A stretch of DNA of 64,000 nt. Source: Jiangella ureilytica (GTDB lineage Bacteria > Actinomycetota > Actinomycetes > Jiangellales > Jiangellaceae). The translations under genes were made by a program, and so were the position numbers. The notes under the pieces are model-generated. The model did no database searches. It was not told the origin of the DNA and worked only from the letters and a program-made list of their open reading frames with translations. The stretch spans positions 1 to 64,000 of the forward strand of contig NZ_SMKL01000030.1 of assembly GCF_004348545.1 (NCBI RefSeq). Reading direction: 5' to 3'. The number at the start of each line of letters is the position of its first letter. Position 1 is the first letter of the stretch. Positions 10,050 through 17,933 of this stretch are shown one piece after another.

Positions 10050-10796
10050 TCACCCAGCGTAGCTGCCGTACCGGGTGCTCAGCAGCCCCCGGCAGAGCCC
10101 GGCATTGCCCTCGATGCTGATCCGCGTCGTGCGGGCCAGCCGCAGCCGCATCGGCAGCGCCTCGGGCGGAATCGGGGCGCCGTCGTCGTCGACCAGCAGC
10201 GGGGCGTCGTCGTCGGCCGGCAGCCCCAGACGAGCCCGGCGGCGACGCAACCTGACGCCGTCGTCGCCCGGCACGTCACCCAGCAGGGCTCGGGCGAGGT
10301 CGACCCCGTCCTGCGCCAGTCCGGACGCGACCCGTTCCTGCTCGGCGGCGTGCGCCTTGCGCCAGAACGTCACCCGCAGCTCCTGCAGCTCACCTTCGGC
10401 GAGGCCCTCGAAGGCCGCGGCGAACCCGTCGCCGGCCGCCACACCACCGTTGATCTCCTCGGCCGCGAAGTGGTCCTCCAATCGCACGTCGACGGCGTCG
10501 ACCCCCGGCACCGCGCGGGCGGCCTCGTAGGCGTCGGCGACCATGAGGTAGGCGAAGTTCGGCGCGCAGAAGTAGGTCGGCAGCCGCAGCCGGATGCGCG
10601 CGGTGCCGTCCTCGACGCGCACCGACGAGACGAAGCCCAGCTCCGTCACCGGCTCGTCCAGCTCCGGGTCGACGACGGCGTCCAGCGCACGCAGGACGGC
10701 CGCCGTCACCGGGCCGGCGGAGGGGCGGCCGCCGGCCCGGGCGGCGTCGGCGCCGGCTGGGGGGCTAGCGGCGCTCGACGCGGTGGAGGCGGTCAC
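10050..10796 (-). CDS. DUF59 (MIP18-like) iron-sulfur assembly-type protein
   Basis: A 248-residue protein starting with a GTG that overlaps the amidohydrolase stop (GTGA). After an Ala/Pro-rich lead of about 30 residues comes a DUF59 domain (VLRALDAVVDPELDEPVTELGFVSSV, LRLPTYFCAPNFAYLM) with a single conserved Cys. A C-terminal extension of about 130 residues follows (VTFWRKAHAAEQERV, GLPADDDAPLLVDDDGAPIP). DUF59 proteins help assemble or repair iron-sulfur or metal centres. Proteins of this type are found beside binuclear-iron propane/acetone monooxygenase genes; no such monooxygenase is in this window. Here the client may instead be the FdhF-like enzyme, which is inference. Confidence 0.8.
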   Translation of the reverse strand: MTASTASSAASPPAGADAARAGGRPSAGPVTAAVLRALDAVVDPELDEPVTELGFVSSVRVEDGTARIRLRLPTYFCAPNFAYLMVADAYEAARAVPGVDAVDVRLEDHFAAEEINGGVAAGDGFAAAFEGLAEGELQELRVTFWRKAHAAEQERVASGLAQDGVDLARALLGDVPGDDGVRLRRRRARLGLPADDDAPLLVDDDGAPIPPEALPMRLRLARTTRISIEGNAGLCRGLLSTRYGSYAG

Positions 10797-11851
10797 GAGG
10801 CCACCGGAGCGGCCGGGCTGAGCGGCTCGGAGCCGATCGCCTCGCCGTCGCCGTCCGTGACGCCGTCGGGCAGCCGCAGGTCGGCCGGCACGTCGATGTC
10901 GTACAGCCGGGCGGCGTTCAGGCCGAGGATCTTCTTCTTGATCTCCGTGGTCAGCGTCCCGTACTCGGACTGCAGGTCCTCGGGGATCTGGAAGTCGACG
11001 AACCGCTCGATCAGCCAGCGCGGCGTCCAGATGGCGTAGTCGCTGGCGAACGTGATGCGGTCGGGGCCGATCCAGTAGAGCAGCTCGCCGAGGACCTGGG
11101 CGAAGTACCGCGGCCGCGAGTGGATGAACGGCATGGCCACCGCCAGCCCGCCGTAGACGTTGGGCTCCTGTGTGGCGATCCAGCAGAAGTCCTCCAGCCG
11201 CGGCAGGCCGACGTGCTCGACGACGAACGTCAGCCCCGGGAACGCCGAGGCGACCTCGTCGACGTCGGCGACGTCGAACGCGTCGCGGTTGAGCGGGTAG
11301 ATGGTCGGGCCCTTGTGCACGTGGATGGTGCGGATGCCCAGCTCCTGACACTTCTCCAGGTACCGGTAGGACCACGGGTCGGACAGCTTCCAGCCCTTCG
11401 AGTCGCCCTTCCACTCGGCGGTGTAGAGCTTCACGCCGCGCAGGTGCCAGCGCTCGGCCAGCTGTTCCAGCCGCTCCAGGCCCGCCTCGCCGTCGCGCGG
11501 GTCCCACGACCCGTTGACGATGAACCGGCCCGGGTGCTTCTCGGCCAGCGCGCCGTCCTGCTCGGTGGTGTTGAAGCCGTTGACGAAGAAGTCGGTGAGG
11601 TAGGTCGGCTGGAAGATCGCCTTGTCGACGTAGCCCACCTCGAACAGGTCGTGCATCACCTGGTCCTCGGACTGGCGCTGGAAGTGCTCCAGCGACCAGA
11701 CCTCGTCCTCGGGACTGAGGTTGCGGTGGTAGTCGTAGAAGCAGTTCAGGAAGCCCTCGCCGTACCGGTTGGCCTGGTTGGCCGGCGTCCCGTCCCAATA
11801 GTGGATGTGGCCGTCCACCACGAAGTAGCTCTGGCCGTCCTTGCTGTACAT
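10793..11851 (-). CDS. Amidohydrolase family 2 protein
   Basis: A 352-residue TIM-barrel amidohydrolase-2 protein with AGAGGAG before the ATG. Visible metal-ligand features are the N-terminal VDGHIHYWDG (H-x-H), IHVHKGP, VVEHVGLP and the C-terminal DRITFASDYAIW aspartate. The family includes decarboxylases and hydrolases, and the substrate is not predictable. It starts 11 bases after the alcohol dehydrogenase stop and overlaps the DUF59 gene. An amidohydrolase/DUF59/ADH trio is known from propane monooxygenase (prm/mim) loci, where the amidohydrolase has no proven reaction. Confidence 0.88.
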   Translation of the reverse strand: MYSKDGQSYFVVDGHIHYWDGTPANQANRYGEGFLNCFYDYHRNLSPEDEVWSLEHFQRQSEDQVMHDLFEVGYVDKAIFQPTYLTDFFVNGFNTTEQDGALAEKHPGRFIVNGSWDPRDGEAGLERLEQLAERWHLRGVKLYTAEWKGDSKGWKLSDPWSYRYLEKCQELGIRTIHVHKGPTIYPLNRDAFDVADVDEVASAFPGLTFVVEHVGLPRLEDFCWIATQEPNVYGGLAVAMPFIHSRPRYFAQVLGELLYWIGPDRITFASDYAIWTPRWLIERFVDFQIPEDLQSEYGTLTTEIKKKILGLNAARLYDIDVPADLRLPDGVTDGDGEAIGSEPLSPAAPVAS

Positions 11852-11862
11852 GCGTGTCTCCT

Positions 11863-12894
11863 CTAAAGGGCCGGGACGAGGATGGCGCGGCCGCCGGGGA
11901 CCAGGCCGTGGTGGAGGTCCGACAGCGCCTGCAGCGCGTCGTCGAACGCGTAGAGCTTCGTGTGCAGCCTGACCTTGCCGCGCGCGGCCAGGACCATCAG
12001 CTCGTCGAGGTCGTTGTACGAGCCGACGAGGTTGCCGATGACGTTGATCTCACTCGAGATCAGGTCGATCGTCGGGACGTCGACGTGGCCGCCGTAGCCG
12101 ATGACGTAGTACGACCCGGCCCGGCGGGTCATCGCCACGCCCTCGGCCTCGGTGCCCTTCTCGCCGACGAAGTCGAACACGACGTGCGCGCCGCCGCCGG
12201 TCAGGTCGATCACCTCGGCCACGTGGCCGCCGCCGGACCGGATCGTGTGGTGGGCGCCCAGGCCGGCGGCGAGCTCGAGAGCCTCGGCCGACAGGTCGAC
12301 GACGGTGACCTCGGCCGCCGTCGTCGCCAGCAGCGTCTGCAGGCCGATGTGGCCGAGCCCGCCCGCGCCGATGACGACGGCGTGCGTGCCCGGATGGAGC
12401 AGCGGCCAGGCCTTCCGGACCGCGTGGTAGGCCGTCAGCCCGGCGTCGGCCAGCGCCGCGACGTCGCGCGGGGCGAGGTTGTCGGCCAGCCTCACGACGG
12501 AGCGGGCGCCGGTGAGCAGCAGCTCGGCCATGCCGCCGTCGGCGTCGATGCCGGGGAACCGCGAGCTCTCGCAGTGCACGTCGTCGCCGCCGCGGCAGGC
12601 CCGGCACAGTCCGCAGGTGACGAGCGGGTGCAGGATGACGCGGTCGCCGGCGGCGACGTTGGTGACCGCGGGCCCGATGTCGACGACCGTGCCGGCGTTC
12701 TCGTGCCCGATCGTGTACGGCAGCGTGACGCCGCTCTTCTGCGCCCACTGGCCCTCGACGATGTGCAGGTCGGTGCGGCAGACGCCGGCCGCGTCGATCC
12801 GGACCAGCACGTCGAGCGGGCCCGAGACCACCGGCTCGGGCACGTCGTCGACGACCGGCTCCTTGCCGTACTCGTGGACGCGGACGGCTCGCAT
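11863..12894 (-). CDS. Zinc-dependent alcohol dehydrogenase, NAD(P)-linked
   Basis: A 343-residue MDR-superfamily alcohol dehydrogenase, started at MRAVRVHEYG behind GGGGAGAGG. The catalytic zinc site is indicated by AAGVCRTDLHIVEG and GHENAGTVVDIG. The structural zinc lobe is ILHPLVTCGLCRACRGGDDVHC (four Cys) and the Rossmann motif is VIGAGGLGHIGLQ. It oxidises an alcohol to an aldehyde or ketone; the substrate is unknown, and in prm-type clusters the homologue acts downstream of alkane hydroxylation. It is the first gene of a five-gene minus-strand operon, and its promoter contains the palindrome at 12970-12990. Confidence 0.93.
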   Translation of the reverse strand: MRAVRVHEYGKEPVVDDVPEPVVSGPLDVLVRIDAAGVCRTDLHIVEGQWAQKSGVTLPYTIGHENAGTVVDIGPAVTNVAAGDRVILHPLVTCGLCRACRGGDDVHCESSRFPGIDADGGMAELLLTGARSVVRLADNLAPRDVAALADAGLTAYHAVRKAWPLLHPGTHAVVIGAGGLGHIGLQTLLATTAAEVTVVDLSAEALELAAGLGAHHTIRSGGGHVAEVIDLTGGGAHVVFDFVGEKGTEAEGVAMTRRAGSYYVIGYGGHVDVPTIDLISSEINVIGNLVGSYNDLDELMVLAARGKVRLHTKLYAFDDALQALSDLHHGLVPGGRAILVPAL

Positions 12895-12969
12895 CGGCAC
12901 CTCTCCCCGGTCGCTTCGTTGCGCTGGTGCCAGGCAATCTGCCGCGTCGTCGCCGGGCTTGTGAACAAG

Positions 12970-12990
12970 GCTTATCGGATGGCGATAAGC
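12970..12990. promoter_or_regulatory. Palindromic operator candidate upstream of ADH operon
   Basis: Arms GCTTATCG and CGATAAGC (8 bp perfect, 5-base spacer GATGG) lie 76-96 bases upstream of the ADH start and about 100 bases before fdhD. The position between divergent transcripts and the symmetry suggest a binding site for the operon's IclR regulator. A rho-independent role is unlikely because no T-tract follows. Confidence 0.55.
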
Positions 12991-13088
12991 GCGTACCAAA
13001 CCTCCATGACGATCCTTCCGGCTCGGTTGTCGGACGCGGTTCGCACCGGGACGAGACGCGGGCCGGGCCGGGACCGTACGGTGGTCCC

Positions 13089-13907
13089 ATGGGGCAGATG
13101 ACGACACGGCGGCCGGTGCTTCGGCTGCGGCCGGGCCGGTCGGCCGAGCGCCCCGACACGCTGGCGGTCGAGGAGCCCCTGCTGGTCCGGGTCGGCGACC
13201 GGATCCTCACCTCCACCATGCGCACTCCCGGGCACGACTTCGACCTCATCGCCGGGTGGCTGGTCAGCGAGGGCGCCGCCGGCGACCGCAGCGACGTCGC
13301 CGGCATGAAGGAGTGCGTCGACGAGCAGAACACCGTCGAGGTCACCCTCGCCCACGGCGTCGCACCCCCGCGGGCCCGCGCCTTCGAGACCAGCAGCGCC
13401 TGCGGCGTCTGCGGCGCCGACCGCGTGGTCGACGTCCGCGCGTCCCTGCGGTGGCGGCTGGCCGACGACCCCACTCGCGTCGACGTCGGCGTCCTGGCCG
13501 CGCTGCCCGACCGCATGCGGGCCGAGCAGCGGGTGTTCGACCGCACCGGCGGCCTGCACGCGGCCGGTCTCTTCGGCGCCGACGGTGTCGTGGTGGCGGT
13601 CCGCGAGGACGTCGGCCGGCACAACGCCGTCGACAAGGTCGTCGGCTCGGCCCTCATGGCCGGGCTGCTGCCGCTGGCCGGTCACGTCCTGCAGGTCAGC
13701 GGCCGGGCGTCGTTCGAGCTGGTCCAGAAGGCGGCCGCGGCCGGCGTGCCGGTGCTGGCCGCCGTCTCCGCGCCGTCCAGCCTCGCCGTCGACCTCGCCG
13801 ACGAGTGCGGGCTCACCCTGGTCGGCTTCGTCCGCGGCGGCGGGATGAACGTCTACACCCACGCCGAGCGGGTCCGCGTGGCGCCCACGCTGGACGCCGT
13901 CGTCTGA
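13089..13907 (+). CDS. fdhD: Formate dehydrogenase accessory sulfurtransferase
   Basis: A 272-residue FdhD protein. The conserved TSSACGVCG loop holds the two cysteines that transfer sulfur from IscS to the molybdenum cofactor. EDVGRHNAVDKVVG, LQVSGRASFELVQKAA and PVLAAVSAPSSLAVDLA are family signatures. It is required for active formate dehydrogenases. It is transcribed divergently from the ADH/FdhF-like operon, which strongly suggests that the FdhF-like protein is its client. The start is ATG at 13089, with a second in-frame ATG at 13098 equally possible. Confidence 0.95.
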   Translation: MGQMTTRRPVLRLRPGRSAERPDTLAVEEPLLVRVGDRILTSTMRTPGHDFDLIAGWLVSEGAAGDRSDVAGMKECVDEQNTVEVTLAHGVAPPRARAFETSSACGVCGADRVVDVRASLRWRLADDPTRVDVGVLAALPDRMRAEQRVFDRTGGLHAAGLFGADGVVVAVREDVGRHNAVDKVVGSALMAGLLPLAGHVLQVSGRASFELVQKAAAAGVPVLAAVSAPSSLAVDLADECGLTLVGFVRGGGMNVYTHAERVRVAPTLDAVV

Positions 13908-13908
13908 C

Positions 13909-14060
13909 CTGGCCGAGTCGCACGTCGGCGACCGGGTGGCGGAACGCTACGAGCAGCTCTGGCCCGAGCCGTTCGAGCCCTCCGCCGTCGACCCGGTGGT
14001 CGCGCCGGGCGCGGCGGACTGGTGCCGCAGGACCGGTGCAGCGACCGGCATCGCACGCCC
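13909..14060 (+). pseudogene. Remnant of a SAM-dependent methyltransferase N-terminus
   Basis: A short reading frame (RVAERYEQLWPEPFEPSAVD, then PVVA) matches the usual beginning of class I methyltransferases (VAERYD..., VDP..V..LA), which should be followed by ALELGIGTGR. Instead it continues as APGAADWCRRTGAATGIARP, suggesting a decayed motif I, and it runs into the end of the GNAT gene on the other strand. No downstream methyltransferase body is present. I read it as a truncated relic; a chance match is possible. Confidence 0.4.
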
Positions 14061-14107
14061 TTCACCGGCGACAGCCGTGCACAGGTCTTCGTCCCGGCGA
14101 ATCCGGG

Positions 14108-14641
14108 TCAGCTGGCGGGGACCCAGTAGCGCAGCTTGCCGTGCCGCTCGTCCTCGAACTGCCCGCCGGCCGCCTCGATGACCTTGCGCGACGCGACGTT
14201 GTCGACATCGCACGTCACCAGCGCCGGGTCGATGCCGAGCTTGGCCGACCACGGCATCGCCTGCTGGAGCATGGCCGTCGCGTGGCCGCGGCGGCGGGCC
14301 GTGGGGCGCACGTCGTAGCCGATGTGGCCGCCGTAGTCGCGCAGCCAGGGCGTCAGGTGGTGCCGGATGGACAGCCGGCCCAGGAAGAGCGGCCCGTCGA
14401 TGTACCAGAGGTGCGTCGACGGGACCATGCCGCGCGAGCGCGGGGCGTCCTCGCGCTCGTCGTCGATCTGCCGGCGGACGTAGGCGGCGAAGCCCTCGGG
14501 TCGCACCATGTCGGCGAGCTGGAGGTCGTCGGCCCATCGCGGCTCGTACCCCGGCTCGCCGACGGCCTCGAGCCACGACTCGTGGACGTCGACGGTGGGG
14601 CGGACCAGTTCCGGCACGGGACCTATCGTGCCCCGATCCAT
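14108..14641 (-). CDS. GNAT family N-acetyltransferase
   Basis: A GNAT-fold acetyltransferase of about 177 residues. HIGYDVRPTARRRGHATAML is the acetyl-CoA pyrophosphate-binding loop (R-x-x-G/A). DPALVTCDVDNVASRKVIEAAGG is the typical C-terminal beta-helix segment with the conserved Asn and Ser, and the protein ends with KLRYWVPAS. The acceptor substrate is unknown. The start is uncertain: ATG at 14641 is used, ATG at 14650 is possible, and a GTG at about 14617 would begin nearer to conserved sequence. Confidence 0.88.
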   Translation of the reverse strand: MDRGTIGPVPELVRPTVDVHESWLEAVGEPGYEPRWADDLQLADMVRPEGFAAYVRRQIDDEREDAPRSRGMVPSTHLWYIDGPLFLGRLSIRHHLTPWLRDYGGHIGYDVRPTARRRGHATAMLQQAMPWSAKLGIDPALVTCDVDNVASRKVIEAAGGQFEDERHGKLRYWVPAS

Positions 14642-14698
14642 GCCCGTCATTCGGCCGGATCGCCGAATCGTGCCGATTCGTGACGGGGGCGCTGCCCG

Positions 14699-15352
14699 TC
14701 AGTCGGCGCGCTTGACGGCGACCAGCAGGCCGTCGCCGACCGGGAGCAGCGCCGGCACCAGGTGGTCGTCGTCGCGGACCAGGCGCACCAGTTCGCGGAT
14801 GGCGACGGTCTCGGGGTCGCGCTGGGCGGAGTCGGCGACGCGGTCGTGCCAGAGCGCGTTGTCGAAGGCCACGGCGCCGCCCGGGCGCAGCAGCCGCAGT
14901 GCCTGCTGGAGGTAGTCGCTGTACTCGTTCTTGTCGCCGTCGCAGAAGACGAGGTCGTAGGCGCCGTCGGTGAGCCGGGGGAGCACCTCGAGCGCCGGGC
15001 CGGCGATGAGCCGGGTGCGGTTGGCCGGGACGTTCGCCTCGGTGAACGCCTCGCGCGCCAGCCGCTGGTGCTCGGACTCGATGTCGACGCTGGTCAGAAC
15101 GCCGTCGGTGCGCATGCCGTTGAGGAGGTAGAGGCCGGAGACACCGCAGCCGGTGCCGACCTCGACGACGGTGCGCGCGTCGAGCGCCGCCGCGAGCAGC
15201 CGCAGCGCGGCGCCCCCGCCGGGCCCGATGGGGACGGCGCCGACCTCGGCGGCCCGCTGCCGGGCGCGGCCGATGACCTGGTCCTCGTCGAGGTAGGCCT
15301 CCGCGTAGGCCCACGACTCCGACGAGATCGCGGTGGTGCTGCCCGTGGAAAT
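14699..15352 (-). CDS. SAM-dependent O-methyltransferase, probable ATT start
   Basis: A class I O-methyltransferase of the caffeoyl-CoA-OMT type, syntenic with the methyltransferase that flanks sigE in mycobacteria (Rv1220c). The SAM motif VVEVGTGCGVSGLYLLNGM and the metal-site segment LVFCDGDKNEY are present, and the C-terminus is LLPVGDGLLVAVKRAD. The first ATG in frame (15115) lies after motif I and would cut off the cofactor site. Upstream there is no ATG, GTG or TTG before an in-frame stop. A perfect AGGAGG (complement at 15358-15363) lies 5 bases before an ATT at 15352, giving 217 residues (start, STGSTTAISSESWAYAEAY). The ATT start is inferred. Confidence 0.85.
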   Translation of the reverse strand: MSTGSTTAISSESWAYAEAYLDEDQVIGRARQRAAEVGAVPIGPGGGAALRLLAAALDARTVVEVGTGCGVSGLYLLNGMRTDGVLTSVDIESEHQRLAREAFTEANVPANRTRLIAGPALEVLPRLTDGAYDLVFCDGDKNEYSDYLQQALRLLRPGGAVAFDNALWHDRVADSAQRDPETVAIRELVRLVRDDDHLVPALLPVGDGLLVAVKRAD

Positions 15353-15450
15353 GACCGCCTCCTGGTCCGAACGTCCAGTGTGTCGCCAGTGTCGCGCGCG
15401 AACTGTGTCAGTCCTGAGCTTAGGCCGTCAAGGTTCCACATGGAGGGACC

Positions 15451-15477
15451 GGAACCTCTGCGGCGTCCTGGATCGTT
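15451..15477 (+). promoter_or_regulatory. ECF-sigma-type promoter upstream of sigE
   Basis: GGAACCTC at 15451-15458 followed after 15 bases by CGTT (15474-15477) fits the -35/-10 pattern recognised by SigE-like ECF sigma factors (GGAAC ... CGTT). It lies about 67 bases before the sigE start, which implies autoregulation. A second GGAAC occurs at 15489-15493. Confidence 0.6.
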
Positions 15478-15543
15478 CTGAGGTACAGGGAACGTCGGGA
15501 ATAGATGGGGGGCTTCCCTGATTGGCCACGAGAGGGGCAATGG

Positions 15544-16191
15544 GTGACGATGGACGTAGCGCTCGTGCCGACGAGCCGTGTCGAGGAAGGACCCCGCGTG
15601 GTCGACGTTGAGACCTGGACGCCGCCCAGCTGGGAAGAGATCGTCCGCGAGCACTCGGGGCGGGTCTACCGACTGGCGTACCGCCTGACCGGCAACGCGC
15701 ACGACGCCGAGGACCTCACCCAGGACGTCTTCGTCCGGGTGTTCCGCTCCCTGTCCTCCTACACGCCCGGCACCTTCGAGGGCTGGCTGCACCGCATCAC
15801 CACCAATCTCTTTCTCGACTCCGTCCGCCGCAAGCAGCGCATCCGGTTCGACGCCCTGGCCGACGACGCCGCCGAGCGGCTGCACGGCCGCGAGCCCACG
15901 CCCGAGCGCGTCATCACCGACAGCATGCTCGAGGCCGACATCCAGAAGGCGCTCGAGGCGCTGCCGCCCGACTTCCGGGCGGCGGTGGTGCTCTGCGACA
16001 TCGAGGGTCTGTCGTACGAGGAGATCGCGGCCACTCTCGGCATCAAGCTCGGCACCGTCCGCAGCCGCATTCACCGGGGCCGCGCCCAGCTGCGCGCCGC
16101 GCTGGACCACCGCGCCCCTGACGACGCCCGTGCGCTCAGCCTCCGCGACACCGAGGCCGAGGCGCCGCGCGACCACGGAGACCCGGTATGA
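15544..16191 (+). CDS. sigE: ECF RNA polymerase sigma factor SigE
   Basis: A 215-residue ECF sigma factor. Region 2 is [30 protein letters not shown] and region 4 is [26 protein letters not shown]. The GTG at 15544 is chosen because GAGAGGGG ends 6 bases before it; ATG 15550 is the alternative. Gene order (O-methyltransferase divergent, then sigE, anti-sigma, htrA, tatB) matches the mycobacterial sigE locus, which answers envelope and surface stress. The stop overlaps the anti-sigma start (ATGA), a common coupling that keeps sigma and anti-sigma levels matched. Confidence 0.95.
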   Translation: MTMDVALVPTSRVEEGPRVVDVETWTPPSWEEIVREHSGRVYRLAYRLTGNAHDAEDLTQDVFVRVFRSLSSYTPGTFEGWLHRITTNLFLDSVRRKQRIRFDALADDAAERLHGREPTPERVITDSMLEADIQKALEALPPDFRAAVVLCDIEGLSYEEIAATLGIKLGTVRSRIHRGRAQLRAALDHRAPDDARALSLRDTEAEAPRDHGDPV

Positions 16192-16769
16192 AACACCTCG
16201 ACGAGCGGATCAGCGACCTCGTCGACGACCGCCTCGAACACGACGAGCGCGACCGCGCGCTGGTCCACCTGACCGTCTGCGAGCACTGCCGCGAGGCCGT
16301 CGAGATCGAGCGCGACGCCCGCAACGCGCTGCGCTCGCTGCCCGACGTCGCGCCGTCGCAGAAGCTGGTGGCGAGCCTGCTCGCGCTGGCCGAGCCCGGC
16401 GAGCCGCTGCCCCCCGCCCCGCCCGCGTCCGCAGCGCACCCGGCGCCGGTGGCCGGCTGGCGCCCGCGCGACTCCCGGCCGTCGTCGGGCCCGTCCGGTT
16501 CACGCCCCGGCGCCCGCTCCGGTCGCCGCGTCCGCGCTGTGCGCGTGGTCGCGCTGGGCATGTGCACCACGGGCGCCATGCTCATCCTGCTGGCCTCCAT
16601 CGGCGGCACGGGCTCGGACTCGCCCGGCACGCCCGACACCCCGGTCAGCGTGGTGCCGCCGCTCGACGAGTTCACCTTCGAGCACGCGCGCTCCGTCGGC
16701 GGGCTGCCCTTCGGCGAGCCGTCGTCGCTGCTGGTCACCAACGAAAGTCGCTCCGGAGACGGCTGGTGA
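16188..16769 (+). CDS. Zinc-finger anti-sigma factor (RseA/ZAS type), membrane-anchored
   Basis: A 193-residue protein. The N-terminal ZAS domain carries the H-x3-C-x2-C motif HLTVCEHC near residue 28. A Pro/Ser/Arg-rich linker follows, then a likely transmembrane helix at about 121-140 ([20 protein letters not shown]) and a short extracytoplasmic tail. It would sequester SigE at the membrane and release it under envelope or redox stress. It overlaps sigE by 4 bp and the next gene by 4 bp (GTGA), so three genes are translationally coupled. Confidence 0.93.
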   Translation: MKHLDERISDLVDDRLEHDERDRALVHLTVCEHCREAVEIERDARNALRSLPDVAPSQKLVASLLALAEPGEPLPPAPPASAAHPAPVAGWRPRDSRPSSGPSGSRPGARSGRRVRAVRVVALGMCTTGAMLILLASIGGTGSDSPGTPDTPVSVVPPLDEFTFEHARSVGGLPFGEPSSLLVTNESRSGDGW

Positions 16770-17875
16770 GTTTGGGCTACCGCGTCGGGCACGGCAGGAC
16801 CGGCGGGTTGGCCGCCCTGGTCGTGCCGGCCCTGGCCGTACCCCTGCTGGTCGGGGCGCTCGCCGTCTTCGTGCAGGTGGTCCCGGCCGCCTCGCGCGAC
16901 GTCGGCGACGATCCCCGCGCCGTCCAGCTGCTGCGCCAGTCGGCCACGGCGGCCGAGCACGTCTCGTACCACGGCACCCAGTACGTCTCCACGTGGTCGG
17001 CGCTGACCCAGTCGGCCGAGTCGACCAGCGCCATCGTCCAGGTGCGCCACGGCGCCGGCGGCCAGACCGAGATCAGCCTGCACGACCGCCAGACCGCCAT
17101 CCTCGACGGCCGCACCGCCTCGCGCTGGCTGGCCGGCGAGGGCCCGGCCGACCTCCTGCTCGGCGCCTACACCGTCCGGCTGGCCGGCGAGGACGCCGTC
17201 GCCGGGCGCTACACCGATGTCATCGAGGCGTTCCGCAGCGACGGTTCCGTCGCCGCGAAGCTCTGGCTCGACCGCGAGACCGGCCTGCCGCTGCGCCGCG
17301 AGTCGTTCGCGCAGGACGGCTATCCGCTCAGCGCCAGCGCGTTCATCGACATCACCATCGGCGGTCCCGACCTGTGCTGCGAGTCGCCCTCGGGGGTCGG
17401 CTCCGCGGCGGTGTACGAGCAGCCCGAAGACACCATGCTCCGCTGGGACGACATCGAGGACCTGCGCGAGGACGGCTGGCACTGCCCCGGCTCGCTGGGC
17501 GAGGGCATGGACCTCTACGAGGCGCGGCGGGTCGGCGACGCCATCCAGCTCAGCTACTCCGACGGCGTCATGACGGTGTCGGTGTTCGAGCAGTCCGGCT
17601 GGCTCGACCCCGATGAGCTCGAGGGCTACGACACCGCCGACTACGAGGACGGCGTCGTCTACACCCGCCCCGGCCCGCCGGCCCGGCTCATGTGGTCCAG
17701 CGGCGGTCGCGTCATCACCGTCGTCGCCGAGGCGCCGCTGGCCAGCGTCCGCGACCTGCTCCAGCAGTTGCCGCCCGACCCCGCCGCCGAACCCGAGCAG
17801 AAGAAGGACGGCTTCGGCGACCGCATCGCCCGGGGCGCGCAGCGGGTGGGGTCGTGGCTCAACCCCTTCGACTGA
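16766..17875 (+). CDS. MucB/RseB-like extracytoplasmic regulator of SigE
   Basis: A 369-residue protein with a GTG start overlapping the anti-sigma stop. An N-terminal hydrophobic segment (LAALVVPALAVPLLVGALAVF) acts as signal anchor. The following region (LRQSATAAEHVSYHGTQYVS, RWLAGEGPADLLLGAYTVRL, YTDVIEAF, LWLDRETGLPLRRESF) matches the RseB/MucB lipid-binding fold. Family members bind the periplasmic part of the anti-sigma factor and block its proteolysis. The C-terminus (VISVVAEAP-like strand and LNPFD) is less conserved. Its place between anti-sigma and htrA supports a role in SigE control. Confidence 0.85.
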   Translation: MSLGYRVGHGRTGGLAALVVPALAVPLLVGALAVFVQVVPAASRDVGDDPRAVQLLRQSATAAEHVSYHGTQYVSTWSALTQSAESTSAIVQVRHGAGGQTEISLHDRQTAILDGRTASRWLAGEGPADLLLGAYTVRLAGEDAVAGRYTDVIEAFRSDGSVAAKLWLDRETGLPLRRESFAQDGYPLSASAFIDITIGGPDLCCESPSGVGSAAVYEQPEDTMLRWDDIEDLREDGWHCPGSLGEGMDLYEARRVGDAIQLSYSDGVMTVSVFEQSGWLDPDELEGYDTADYEDGVVYTRPGPPARLMWSSGGRVITVVAEAPLASVRDLLQQLPPDPAAEPEQKKDGFGDRIARGAQRVGSWLNPFD

Positions 17876-17933
17876 TCCGCACTCATCACGACCGGACGGT
17901 GCGCGGCGCGCCGTCGGCTGGGAGAATGACGCC

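Noticed and set aside
10793-12894. A complete propane or acetone monooxygenase locus
   Set aside because: Only the accessory ADH, amidohydrolase and DUF59 genes are present. No hydroxylase, reductase, coupling protein or GroEL gene occurs in the window.
13936-14181. An 81-codon plus-strand frame after fdhD as an intact small gene
   Set aside because: Its second half is the antisense of the GNAT gene and the first half resembles only the start of a methyltransferase, so I list it as a relic.
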